The position numbers were made by a program, and so were the translations under genes. The notes beneath the pieces are model-generated. The model ran no database searches, was not told where the DNA came from, and was given only the letters and a program-made list of their open reading frames with translations. From positions 62,001 through 126,000 of the forward strand of contig NZ_JACSQT010000008.1 in the NCBI RefSeq assembly GCF_014836495.1: a stretch of 64,000 nucleotides of DNA. Direction: 5' to 3'. Origin of the DNA: Cytobacillus stercorigallinarum (GTDB lineage: Bacteria > Bacillota > Bacilli > Bacillales > Cytobacillaceae). This document shows positions 16,753 through 25,052 of the stretch, one piece after another (position 1 is the first letter of the stretch; every line of letters starts with the position of its first letter).

Positions 16753-18333
16753 TTGAAGGAAATACCTATTCGTTGGAAAATAACATTGCTATCATACGGG
16801 GTTGTTATCTTTTTACTGCTAATTTGTGGGCTTGTTGTTATCGCAAATATGCAACAGCAAGAAGAACTAGACTTAAGAGGCGAATCAATGAGTACAGCTA
16901 GGACTGTAGCAGAATTTGCAGATATAAAAGATGGTCTTGAGGAAGATGAGGGTTGGGAGATAATTAACCCCATCGTGGAAGAAATAAGGGTCATAAATAA
17001 TACGGATTATATTGTAGTCATGAATATGGATAGGGTCCGTTTTTCACACCCAGTTAAAAGTATGATAGGTAATGTGTCAACTGGTAGTGATGAAGATCCT
17101 GCATTTGCAGAACATATTTATTTTTCTAAAGCCAAGGGAGAAGATGGTACATATTTAAGAGCGTTTATTCCAGTATTAAAAGATGAACAACTAAACCAAA
17201 TAGGTGTGGTGATGGTTGGTAATAAAATCCCAACCTTCAAGGAAATCGTCTCTGGCTTTTCTAAAGAGATCCTATTGATCGTTTTCCTAACTCTTATTGT
17301 GGGGTTTATTGCCTCATATATATTAGCCAATCATATTAAGAAGCAAATGTTTGATTTAGAACCGTTTGAAATTAAACGTATGTTTGAAGAGAGAACAGCG
17401 ACCTTTCATTCCATCAATGAAGGGGTAATTGCAATTGATTATCATGAGAAGATTACAATTTTTAATGAAAAAGCCAAAAAGATATTTAATGTGAGCGGAG
17501 AAGTAACGGGGTTATCGATTCGTTCCGTTTTAGAAGATACCCGTTTACCAGAAATCGTTGAGAGAAATGAACCAGTTTATAATGAACAAATTATGGTGAG
17601 TGGAAAAAGCATCTTGAGTACGAGAATTCCTATTAATAAAGATGGTCAATTAATTGGCGCTGTGGCTATTTTCCAAGATAGGACAGAGGTAGCAAAATTA
17701 GCAGAGGAACTGACTGGTGTAAGGAGTTTTGTTGAGGCACTGCGTGTGCAAAATCATGAGCATATGAATAAATTGCATACAATTGCTGGGCTTATCCAAT
17801 TAGGAAAGCCAGAAAAGGCCTTTCAACTTGCATTTGCTGCTTCAGAAGAACAAGAAAGTATTTCTTTATTTCTTCATGAAGTGATCAAGGACGATGCGGT
17901 AGCTGGACTTCTTATTAGCAAAATCAGAAGAGGGAAGGAACTAGATATTATCGTGACAGTTGATACTAATAGTAATTTGGATCACTTTCCTCCTCATTTA
18001 GATCATCATGATTTTGTTTTATTATTAGGTAATTTGGTTGAGAATGCTTTCGGTGCCTTTGAACAACTAGATAGAGAAGAAAAAATAATTGATATTAGTA
18101 TCGAACAAGATGATCACATTTGTTCCATTCTAGTAGAAGATAATGGGATAGGTATAGAAGAATCTAATTTAGAAAAAATTTTTACAAAAGGTTTCACAAA
18201 AGGAAAAGAAAATGGGACTGGTTACGGATTATATTTAGTCAAACAAATTGTGGATAAAGGGGAAGGGCAAATAACTGTCACTTCTAATGTAAATGAAGGT
18301 ACTTCTTTTCTAATTACCTTTGGGGAGGTCTAA
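16753..18333 (+). CDS. dctS: Dicarboxylate sensor histidine kinase DctS (CitA/DcuS family)
   Basis: A 526-residue kinase. TM1 (about 10-31), a periplasmic-type PAS domain (FADIKDGLEEDEGW, DYIVVMNMDRVRFSHP), TM2 (about 174-195), a cytoplasmic PAS domain (FHSINEGVIAIDYHEKITIFNEKA) and a kinase core with the CitA-type H-box QNHEHMNKLHTIAGLI, then NLVENAFGAFE and GTGYGLYLVKQIV. It should sense extracellular C4-dicarboxylates, with DctB help, and phosphorylate DctR. TTG start with AGGAAG six bases upstream. It is followed by dctR after three bases. Confidence 0.9.
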   Translation: MKEIPIRWKITLLSYGVVIFLLLICGLVVIANMQQQEELDLRGESMSTARTVAEFADIKDGLEEDEGWEIINPIVEEIRVINNTDYIVVMNMDRVRFSHPVKSMIGNVSTGSDEDPAFAEHIYFSKAKGEDGTYLRAFIPVLKDEQLNQIGVVMVGNKIPTFKEIVSGFSKEILLIVFLTLIVGFIASYILANHIKKQMFDLEPFEIKRMFEERTATFHSINEGVIAIDYHEKITIFNEKAKKIFNVSGEVTGLSIRSVLEDTRLPEIVERNEPVYNEQIMVSGKSILSTRIPINKDGQLIGAVAIFQDRTEVAKLAEELTGVRSFVEALRVQNHEHMNKLHTIAGLIQLGKPEKAFQLAFAASEEQESISLFLHEVIKDDAVAGLLISKIRRGKELDIIVTVDTNSNLDHFPPHLDHHDFVLLLGNLVENAFGAFEQLDREEKIIDISIEQDDHICSILVEDNGIGIEESNLEKIFTKGFTKGKENGTGYGLYLVKQIVDKGEGQITVTSNVNEGTSFLITFGEV

Positions 18334-18336
18334 CTA

Positions 18337-19017
18337 ATGAATGATATTCAAGTACTATTAATTGAAGATGATCCAATGGTTCAAGAAGTTAATAAAGGGT
18401 TTATTTCTAAGGTAAAGGGATTTCATGTGAAAGCCATTGCCAATAACGGAGAAGAAGGCATTAGGCTAGCTAAAGATTTATTACCAGATTTAATATTACT
18501 TGATGTGTTTATGCCGAAAAAAGATGGATTAAAAGTTATATATGAATTAAGGAAACAAAAACTCAATGCAGAAGTGATCGTGATCTCGGCAGCAAAAGAT
18601 AAGGATACGATTAAAATCATGCTACAAAATGGGGCAATCGATTATATAATGAAGCCGTTTAAATTTGATAGAATGGAGCAGGCACTTGAGAAGTTTCGGC
18701 AATATCGTGACAGTTTAAAAAATGAAGGAACAATGTCACAAGAGCAACTTGACCAATTGCTTTATACAGAACAAGTAACGAAAATAGAGGCAGATTTGCC
18801 TAAGGGCCTGAATGAATTTACATTGAAAGAGGTCATTACTTATTTAAAAGTTCAACAACAACCGCAAGCAGCTGGAGAAGTGGCTAGCGGTATTGGGATT
18901 GCAAGGGTGACAGCTCGGAGATATCTTGATTATTTAGAGAAAAAAGGGGTAATTGTACTTGATATACAATATGGTGGAGTGGGGAGGCCTGTGAATCGGT
19001 ATATGATTAAAGCATAG
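18337..19017 (+). CDS. dctR: Response regulator DctR (CitB/DcuR family)
   Basis: A 226-residue regulator. The receiver (about 1-122) has EDD (9-11), phospho-acceptor Asp in LILLDVFMPKKDG and Lys in MKPFKFDR. The C-terminal helix-turn-helix (about 165-226, AGEVASGIGIARVTARRYLDYLEKKG) is typical of DcuR/MalR. GGGGAGGTC precedes the ATG. It is the partner of DctS and, by analogy with B. subtilis, should activate the dctP transporter gene, which here lies 2.5 kb downstream beyond the P450 and PadR genes. Confidence 0.92.
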   Translation: MNDIQVLLIEDDPMVQEVNKGFISKVKGFHVKAIANNGEEGIRLAKDLLPDLILLDVFMPKKDGLKVIYELRKQKLNAEVIVISAAKDKDTIKIMLQNGAIDYIMKPFKFDRMEQALEKFRQYRDSLKNEGTMSQEQLDQLLYTEQVTKIEADLPKGLNEFTLKEVITYLKVQQQPQAAGEVASGIGIARVTARRYLDYLEKKGVIVLDIQYGGVGRPVNRYMIKA

Positions 19018-19043
19018 TGATGAGAAGAGAGAATAATAATCAT

Positions 19044-19088
19044 GAACTAAAAGAACTGTTGAGGCTATTCAACGGTTCTTTTTAGTTC
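19044..19088 (+). terminator. Terminator of dctSR
   Basis: GAACTAAAAGAACTGTTGA pairs with TCAACGGTTCTTTTTAGTTC, a long stem with a U-run inside its 3' arm. Confidence 0.8.
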
Positions 19089-19150
19089 ATTTGCCCCTAT
19101 AGTAAAACTACTACTTTCCATGCATTGACGATGAAAGGGAGAAAATTTAC

Positions 19151-19188
19151 GATAGATTATATACTTTAATTAAAGTATATAATCTATC
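19151..19188. promoter_or_regulatory. 38-bp perfect palindrome before the P450 gene
   Basis: The 19-base half GATAGATTATATACTTTAA is followed immediately by its exact reverse complement. It lies 31 bases before the P450 start, just upstream of the AGAGGAGG site. Length, symmetry and position suggest an operator for a dimeric or doubly dimeric repressor, with the PadR-like protein encoded at 20694 the obvious candidate. No U-run follows, so it is not a typical terminator. Confidence 0.75.
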
Positions 19189-19218
19189 TCCATATGATCA
19201 AAGAGGAGGAAATGTTAA

Positions 19219-20445
19219 ATGAAAGAGATTATCTCATTAGAAGACATAAAACATTTTGATTCAAGATCAGAACAATTCCAACCGTTAGAATGGTACAAAT
19301 CGATGCTTGAAAGTGGGTCTATTCGTTATAATGAGAATTCAGACACTTGGAATGCATTCAAGTATGATGTCGTAAAGACCGTTTTAAGCGACTATGAACA
19401 TTTCTCCAGTGAAGGAGACCGTACAACGATTTCAGTAAAGTTTAGTGAAGATGATAAGCAAATGAATAGTAAAGTAAACTTCTTGAAAATGGATCCTCCG
19501 AATAACAGAAAAGGAAGATCTCTATTAGCATCAGCATTTACACCAAGAAGTTTAGAAAATTGGAAACCGCGAATAAATCAAATTGCTGAAAACTTAATTA
19601 TACAAATAGAAAAGGGTAAAACGGAAGATATCGTAGCGGCATTAGCTAATCCAATGCCTGCAATGGTGATGTCAGACTTATTAGGGATTCCGAAGCCCGA
19701 TGTGATTAAATTTAAGAAATGGGTCGATATATTATTTCTACCATATGATAAGAGCAAAAAGGATGTAATCGACAACCAAAAAAATCAGGCAATTAAAGAG
19801 TTCTTTACTTATTTACAACCAGTCATCATTGAAAAGCGCCAGCAGTTACAAGATGATATCATTTCTGATCTCATTAGGGCTGAAGTAGATGGGGAAAGAC
19901 TAACAGACTTTGAAATTATTGAAATGACAATGGCTATTTTAGGTGCAGGTGTAGAAACAACGAGTCATATGATCTCAACAAGTTTTTATGCCCTTTTATA
20001 TGATGACAAAGAGTTATTTTCAGAATTAAAAGCTCACCCTGAATATATCGATTGGACAGTCGAAGAGATGTTGCGATATCGTTTCCATATGAGTCGAAGA
20101 GATCGCACGGTGAAGAAGGATAATAATCTTTTAGGGGTAGACTTGAAAAAGGGCGATGTCGTTGTTGCCTGGATGAGTGCGGCTAATATGGATGAGGAAA
20201 TGTTTGAAGAGCCATTTCAATTAAATATTCATAGGAAGAATAATAAGAAACATCTTACATTCGGAAATGGACCACATTTTTGTTTAGGTGCACCATTAGC
20301 AAGACTTGAGCTAAAGCTTATTTTGGAAAACTTAGTTAAGCATTTTACAAAAATCGAATCTGTCGAGTCATTTGAATTAGAATCCAACTTAACAGATTCT
20401 GCGACCGGTCAAACGTTAACCGCATTGCCCCTTAAACTTTATTAA
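19219..20445 (+). CDS. Cytochrome P450, CYP109-like
   Basis: A 408-residue soluble bacterial P450. It has the I-helix GAGVETTSH (242-250; Glu replaces the usual Asp of the acid-alcohol pair, as is common), the K-helix ExxR (E283, R286) and the heme loop FGNGPHFCLGAPLARLE with ligand Cys355. It resembles B. subtilis CYP109B1 (YjiB), which hydroxylates fatty acids and terpenoids. No ferredoxin or reductase gene is adjacent. The long palindrome upstream and PadR gene downstream suggest inducible expression by a small hydrophobic compound. Confidence 0.92.
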   Translation: MKEIISLEDIKHFDSRSEQFQPLEWYKSMLESGSIRYNENSDTWNAFKYDVVKTVLSDYEHFSSEGDRTTISVKFSEDDKQMNSKVNFLKMDPPNNRKGRSLLASAFTPRSLENWKPRINQIAENLIIQIEKGKTEDIVAALANPMPAMVMSDLLGIPKPDVIKFKKWVDILFLPYDKSKKDVIDNQKNQAIKEFFTYLQPVIIEKRQQLQDDIISDLIRAEVDGERLTDFEIIEMTMAILGAGVETTSHMISTSFYALLYDDKELFSELKAHPEYIDWTVEEMLRYRFHMSRRDRTVKKDNNLLGVDLKKGDVVVAWMSAANMDEEMFEEPFQLNIHRKNNKKHLTFGNGPHFCLGAPLARLELKLILENLVKHFTKIESVESFELESNLTDSATGQTLTALPLKLY

Positions 20446-20517
20446 ATTTAAATATAATGATGCAGCTGAAATTAAACGAATGATTAGTTAGCGTAAATAA
20501 ATGAATAGTTTTCTTGG

Positions 20518-20558
20518 AAAAAACGAACAAATTCTAATGAATATGTTCGTTTTTTTTA
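20518..20558 (+). terminator. Terminator after the P450 gene
   Basis: AAAAAACGAACA and TGTTCGTTTTTTTT form a stem ending in eight U residues. Confidence 0.85.
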
Positions 20559-20693
20559 TTATAAGTCTATCGATTTTACCGCTAATCAACGAGCGCATCC
20601 TTATTATTTGAAACCATAATGAAAGAATCAGATGCGTTTACTTCCCAGTATAAGTTAAGATAGCTATATACGTTTTTGGAGGTGAACGGGTGA

Positions 20694-21209
20694 ATGATCA
20701 GAATATATATTTTAGGTATGTTAGCACATTCAGTAGACTATCCTTATAATATCCGTAAAAAACTATTGAATGCACAGCCTTTCATAAAGATTAGTGAGGG
20801 GAAGTTCTATTATGATTTTGAAGCATTGCATAAGAAGAATTGGATAGAACCTGTACAAAAGCTACAAGAAGGAAGTCGTCCAGAAAAAACACTTTATCGA
20901 ATAACAAGTGAGGGGCGTCGTCATCTAGTAGAAGAGCTCTATCTTTGTTTTCAAAAGTATACGGAAGTGGCAGATTTGTATATTGCCATTCATTTCTTAA
21001 ATTATATTAATAAATCAGAAGCCGCTTCTATTTTGAAACAAACCATTCTCAAAGAAAAAGAAAGATGGCATACATTAAAAACGAAAAAAGCAGAAAAGGA
21101 AAGACATGACACAGTCTCTGACTCAAGCCAATTAATTGCTGCTCACGCATTTGAAAAAGCAGAATTTAATATTAAATGGTTAGAGAGGGTACTAGAATTC
21201 TTAAAATAA
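20694..21209 (+). CDS. PadR-family transcriptional regulator
   Basis: A 171-residue regulator. The N-terminal winged helix (about 1-80) has PadR features: IYILGMLAHSVDYPYNIRKKL, SEGKFYYDFEALHKKNWIEPVQ and RPEKTLYRITSEGRRHL. A helical C-terminal dimerisation arm follows (about 95-170). A GGAGGTGAAC site precedes the ATG. It probably represses the neighbouring P450 gene through the upstream palindrome; this is inference from position. Confidence 0.85.
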   Translation: MIRIYILGMLAHSVDYPYNIRKKLLNAQPFIKISEGKFYYDFEALHKKNWIEPVQKLQEGSRPEKTLYRITSEGRRHLVEELYLCFQKYTEVADLYIAIHFLNYINKSEAASILKQTILKEKERWHTLKTKKAEKERHDTVSDSSQLIAAHAFEKAEFNIKWLERVLEFLK

Positions 21210-21219
21210 TTACTAGACA

Positions 21220-21252
21220 AAAGAGAGCTAAAATAAATTGAGGCTCTCTTTC
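21220..21252 (+). terminator. Terminator after the PadR gene
   Basis: AAAGAGAGC and GCTCTCTTT form a 9-bp stem with a 14-base loop, followed by CGTC. Moderate quality. Confidence 0.55.
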
Positions 21253-21452
21253 GTCTCTTCTATTCCAAATGGGACCTTAAATTTCCCTTAGATGCTTAAA
21301 GTTTGAGTGATTAGGAATAACCTCGAAAGTACACTCTCCTCCTATAATGAATAGTATGATGTAACTTGATATTCCAATCGTTTTTCTTTCTCAACTAATA
21401 AGACCAAAATGAACAAAATGTTCACTATGACCATAAACTTCTTTTCATTTTC

Positions 21453-21466
21453 TGAAAACGCTATCA
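21453..21466 (+). promoter_or_regulatory. Catabolite-responsive element (cre) before dctP
   Basis: TGAAAACGCTATCA matches the CcpA-binding consensus TGWAANCGNTNWCA at every fixed position. It lies 52 bases before the dctP start, so CcpA should repress dicarboxylate uptake when glucose is present. Confidence 0.8.
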
Positions 21467-21517
21467 TTCTAATTACAAAGAATAGTCAGATAGATAGTGG
21501 GACAGGAGATGATAAAC

Positions 21518-22804
21518 ATGGGATTTTTAAGAATTTTTAAGAACTTAACCGTTCAGGTGTTAACAGCGATTGCACTTGGTGTGTTAGTTGGTTTAATTTG
21601 GCCAGATATAGGTAAAGAATTAAAGCCTTTAGGAACGACTTTTATTAATGCCGTGAAGATGGTTATTGCCCCAATTATTTTCTTAACCATTGTATTAGGT
21701 ATCGCAAAAATGGGAGATATGAAAAAAGTAGGTAAAGTTGGTGGGAAAGCTTTTATCTATTTTGAAGTGGTTACGACGCTTGCTCTAGTCATTGGGTTAA
21801 TAGTTGTTAATATTGTTAAACCAGGTGACGGGTTAAATTTTAATGAGCTTGAACAAGGGGATGTATCTGAATATACAACCAATGCTGAGGAAGGCATTGA
21901 TTGGATGGAATTCGTTACACATATCGTACCATCAAATATGGTGAACGCTTTTGCGGAGGGAGATATTCTTCAAGTTCTATTCTTCTCCATTCTATTTGGG
22001 GTTGCTCTTGCTTCTTTAGGTAAACGGGGAGAAGTTATTACTGATTTTCTTGACCGGTTATCCCATGTGTTTTTTAAGATCATTGGTTATGTAATGAAAG
22101 CTGCGCCAATTGGTGCATTTGGTGCAATGGCATATACAATTGGACATTTCGGTTTAGGTTCTTTAGCACCGCTCGCAAAGTTGATGATGAGTGTGTATAT
22201 TACAATGTTCTTATTCATCTTTATCGTTTTAAACTTAATATGTAAATATTATGGCTTTAGTCTATTTAAATATTTACGATTTATTAAAGATGAGTTACTT
22301 ATCGTATTAGGAACGAGTTCTTCGGAATCCGTTCTACCAAGAATGATGGATAAAATGGAAAGATTCGGCGCGTCCAAATCAGTCGTCGGTTTGGTCATTC
22401 CAACAGGATATTCCTTTAACCTTGATGGTACTTCAATCTATCTTTCTATGGCTACCGTATTCTTAGCTCAAGTATTTGGTGTCGATTTATCTATTGGACA
22501 ACAAATAACGATTATCTTAATTCTTATGCTTACTTCTAAGGGAGCTGCTGGGGTAACGGGAAGTGGATTTATCGTACTAGCTTCGACATTAGCAGCCATT
22601 CAAGTAATCCCGTTAGAAGGTTTAGCCCTCTTACTCGGTGTTGACCGCTTTATGAGTGAAGGTCGTGCCATTACGAATATGATTGGTAACGGTATTGCGA
22701 CAATCGCAGTTGCGAAAAGCGAGAAAGAATTTGATGAAGAAAAATATCAACATGCGATTTCAAATATGAAAGAGATCTCACATGAAGTGAATAAAGCAAG
22801 TTAA
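21518..22804 (+). CDS. dctP: C4-dicarboxylate:cation symporter DctP (DAACS family)
   Basis: About 428 residues with eight membrane helices and re-entrant loops of the glutamate/dicarboxylate symporter fold: the Ser-rich hairpin GTSSSESVLPRMM, YSFNLDGTSIYLSMA and LTSKGAAGVTGSGFIVLA. It imports succinate, fumarate and malate with protons or sodium. ATG 21518 is preferred since AGGAGATGAT lies just upstream; earlier in-frame starts overlap that site. A cre site precedes it. The DctB/DctS/DctR sensor system is encoded nearby. Confidence 0.93.
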   Translation: MGFLRIFKNLTVQVLTAIALGVLVGLIWPDIGKELKPLGTTFINAVKMVIAPIIFLTIVLGIAKMGDMKKVGKVGGKAFIYFEVVTTLALVIGLIVVNIVKPGDGLNFNELEQGDVSEYTTNAEEGIDWMEFVTHIVPSNMVNAFAEGDILQVLFFSILFGVALASLGKRGEVITDFLDRLSHVFFKIIGYVMKAAPIGAFGAMAYTIGHFGLGSLAPLAKLMMSVYITMFLFIFIVLNLICKYYGFSLFKYLRFIKDELLIVLGTSSSESVLPRMMDKMERFGASKSVVGLVIPTGYSFNLDGTSIYLSMATVFLAQVFGVDLSIGQQITIILILMLTSKGAAGVTGSGFIVLASTLAAIQVIPLEGLALLLGVDRFMSEGRAITNMIGNGIATIAVAKSEKEFDEEKYQHAISNMKEISHEVNKAS

Positions 22805-22809
22805 CGGTT

Positions 22810-22842
22810 AAGCCCTCTCAAGATAAACTTGAGAGGGCTTTG
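22810..22842 (+). terminator. Terminator of dctP
   Basis: AAGCCCTCTCAAG and CTTGAGAGGGCTT form a perfect 13-bp stem with a five-base loop, followed by TGTCTG. Confidence 0.8.
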
Positions 22843-22902
22843 TCTGTCAGTTGCTATTTGTGGTACGATAAATAAATCATTGATTAATAAGGTGGAGCGT
22901 AT

Positions 22903-24084
22903 ATGAAGTTAACAGTAAGACCGTCATACATAAAGAAGTATAAGGAAGGTTTTCCATTAATAAATGAACAATCTGTTGAACGAATTCCTCAAATGGATGA
23001 AGGTACGATTGTTGAGTTAGTGAATGAAAAAGGACAGTTTCTCTGTAAAGGTTATTATGGAATTCAAAATAAAGGCAGAGGCTGGGTATTAACGACAAAC
23101 CAGCATGAACAAATAGATCAAGCTTTTTTTATGGAAAAGCTGAAGACAGCAGTAAATCATAGACAAAAACTATTTAACGATCCAGAAACGACTGCTTTTA
23201 GAATTTTTAATGGAGAAGGCGATGGTGTTGGAGGTGTTACAATAGATTATTATGATACGTATTATTGCATTAGTTGGTATAGTGAAGGGATCTATCAATT
23301 TAAACAGGAGATTATTACAGCATTAGAACAATGTTTGCCAGTGAAGGCTATTTATGAGAAGAAAAGGTTTAATCATAAAGGGCAGTATGTAGAAGATGAC
23401 GATTTTGTTTGTGGTGAAAAGCCGACATTTCCTATTATCGTTAAAGAAAACGGGATAAACTATCCAATCTATCTTAATGATGGTGCAATGGTTGGGGTTT
23501 TCCTAGATCAAAGGGAAGTAAGGAAAAAAATAAGGGATCAATATGCCAATGGTAAAACGATCTTGAATACCTTCTCATACACGGGAGCCTTCTCGGCAGC
23601 AGCTGCATTAGGCGGTGCAGTGAAAACAACAAGTGTTGATTTGGCTAATCGAAGTAAAGCGAAGACAATCGAAATGTTTAGTGTAAATGGTATTGATTAT
23701 GAAGAACAGGACATCATTGTTGAAGATGTATTCAAATACTTTAAATATGCAGTGAGAAAAAAGGTAACATTCGATCTTGTCATTTTAGACCCACCTAGTT
23801 TTGCTCGCTCAAAAAAACATACTTTTAGTGTGGCAAAAGATTATGCTTCTTTATTAGAAGAAGCCATCTCAATTACCAATCAAGGAGGGGTCATTGTCGC
23901 TTCATCTAATGCGAGTAATGTTTCAATGAAAAAATTTAAGACATTTGTGGCAAAAGCTTTCTCTTCAGCAAATGAGAAGTATAAAATCATTGAAGAATTT
24001 ACTTTACCACATGATTTCAAAACGAATTCTTCCTACCAAGAAAGCAATTATCTTAAGGTGTTATTTATAAGAAAAAATACTTAA
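22903..24084 (+). CDS. ywbD: RlmI-like 23S rRNA methyltransferase (YwbD)
   Basis: A 393-residue class I SAM-dependent RNA methyltransferase. An N-terminal PUA domain (about 1-75, LTVRPSYIKKYKEGFPLI) is followed by an alpha-beta linker and a Rossmann domain with NDGAMVGVFLDQREVRKKI, ILNTFSYTGAFSAAAALGGA (SAM loop) and LVILDPPSFARSK (catalytic-pocket motif). It should modify a base of 23S rRNA; the exact site is not readable. ATG behind AAGGTGGAGC. A single-gene unit ended by a terminator. Confidence 0.9.
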   Translation: MKLTVRPSYIKKYKEGFPLINEQSVERIPQMDEGTIVELVNEKGQFLCKGYYGIQNKGRGWVLTTNQHEQIDQAFFMEKLKTAVNHRQKLFNDPETTAFRIFNGEGDGVGGVTIDYYDTYYCISWYSEGIYQFKQEIITALEQCLPVKAIYEKKRFNHKGQYVEDDDFVCGEKPTFPIIVKENGINYPIYLNDGAMVGVFLDQREVRKKIRDQYANGKTILNTFSYTGAFSAAAALGGAVKTTSVDLANRSKAKTIEMFSVNGIDYEEQDIIVEDVFKYFKYAVRKKVTFDLVILDPPSFARSKKHTFSVAKDYASLLEEAISITNQGGVIVASSNASNVSMKKFKTFVAKAFSSANEKYKIIEEFTLPHDFKTNSSYQESNYLKVLFIRKNT

Positions 24085-24085
24085 T

Positions 24086-24130
24086 AAAAAGCTAAAGGAT
24101 ACAGTGAAGTGTCTCCTTTAGCTTTTTTTA
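24086..24130 (+). terminator. Terminator of the ywbD-like gene
   Basis: AAAAAGCTAAAGGA and TCCTTTAGCTTTTTTT form a 14-bp stem with a U-run. Confidence 0.88.
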
Positions 24131-24179
24131 TTATTAAAGTTTTTAGAATTATTATTGTATTTTTAATATTTCGTTGTAT

Positions 24180-24194
24180 ACTTGTAATACAAGT
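24180..24194. promoter_or_regulatory. Candidate operator of the GntR regulator
   Basis: ACTTGTAATACAAGT is a 15-base palindrome perfect apart from its central base. FadR-subfamily regulators bind short TNGTNNNACNA-type palindromes, which this matches (TTGTAATACAA). It lies about 145 bases before the regulator gene, suggesting autoregulation of the whole operon. Confidence 0.55.
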
Positions 24195-24339
24195 GAAGGT
24201 TTTCATTGATTTTTTAAATATAATGATTGTCTCCACTATTGGATGGGGCCCTCCAAATGGTGTGATGATTTTTTATTTATGTTCAGAGACTGATAGATTG
24301 AAAGCTTTAAAGGGATTAAATAAAGGAGATTAGTAGCAA

Positions 24340-25035
24340 ATGAAAATTGAACGGAAGAAGATATCGGCGCAAGTATTAGAGCAATTAAATGAAAAAATTA
24401 AAAGCAAAGAGTTTCCGCCCAATCAACCATTACCTTCTGAGAATGAATTGGCGAAATTATTTGGCGTAAGCCGCGCTCCAGTTAGGGAGGCACTCAGTGT
24501 CTTATCAGCAAGTGGCATCATTGAATCAAGGCAAGGTGGCAGAAGTTATGTGAAAGAATTACATCTTGTCGATATGATGGACCGTTTAACGTTGCAATAT
24601 ATTTCATTAGAAGAGGTTTTTGAGTTATTGGAATTAAGGATAATTATGGAAACAGAGGCCGCTGCTCTAGCTGCTAATCGTCGTGATTCTTCCGACTTAG
24701 AGAAAATCAAGAAAGCGTTAAAAGGGCTAGAGGAGACACTTACTAACCCTGATGAAGTGGGCCTTCAAGCCGATTTGGATTTTCATAAGTATATGATTGA
24801 AGCAACAAAGAATAGCTTTATGGTCGGGGTCATGGATAATATCGGTGACCTTTACCGTAAGGCTGTCGCTTTTTCATTAAAGAAGAACTTAGGATTACAA
24901 CGAAAAAGGGAAAGCGTCTATCTTGAGCATGAAGCGATATATAAAGCGATAGAAAGTCAAGATGAAGAAAATGCAAGAAAAGCAATGAAGAGTCATTTGC
25001 AAAATGTAAGGAAGAAATTAAAAGAAGAAAAGTAA
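24340..25035 (+). CDS. GntR-family (FadR subfamily) regulator of the 2-hydroxyacid operon
   Basis: A 231-residue regulator. The N-terminal winged helix (about 8-75) has LPSENELAKLFGVSRAPVREALSVLSASGIIESRQGG, the classic GntR signature. The C-terminal FCD ligand domain (about 85-225) has ELRIIMETEAAALAA, LDFHKYMIEATKN and EHEAIYKAIESQDEENA, with Asp/His residues that usually bind a metal and a hydroxyacid. It is the first gene of the glcD-glcF-lhgO operon (17 bp gap), so it probably responds to glycolate, lactate or 2-hydroxyglutarate. Confidence 0.88.
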   Translation: MKIERKKISAQVLEQLNEKIKSKEFPPNQPLPSENELAKLFGVSRAPVREALSVLSASGIIESRQGGRSYVKELHLVDMMDRLTLQYISLEEVFELLELRIIMETEAAALAANRRDSSDLEKIKKALKGLEETLTNPDEVGLQADLDFHKYMIEATKNSFMVGVMDNIGDLYRKAVAFSLKKNLGLQRKRESVYLEHEAIYKAIESQDEENARKAMKSHLQNVRKKLKEEK

Positions 25036-25052
25036 AGGAAGAAGGTGCCATC

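Noticed and set aside
24109..24333. 74-codon frame before the GntR gene
   Set aside because: It begins inside the terminator stem of the preceding gene and covers the probable operator and promoter; no convincing start site.
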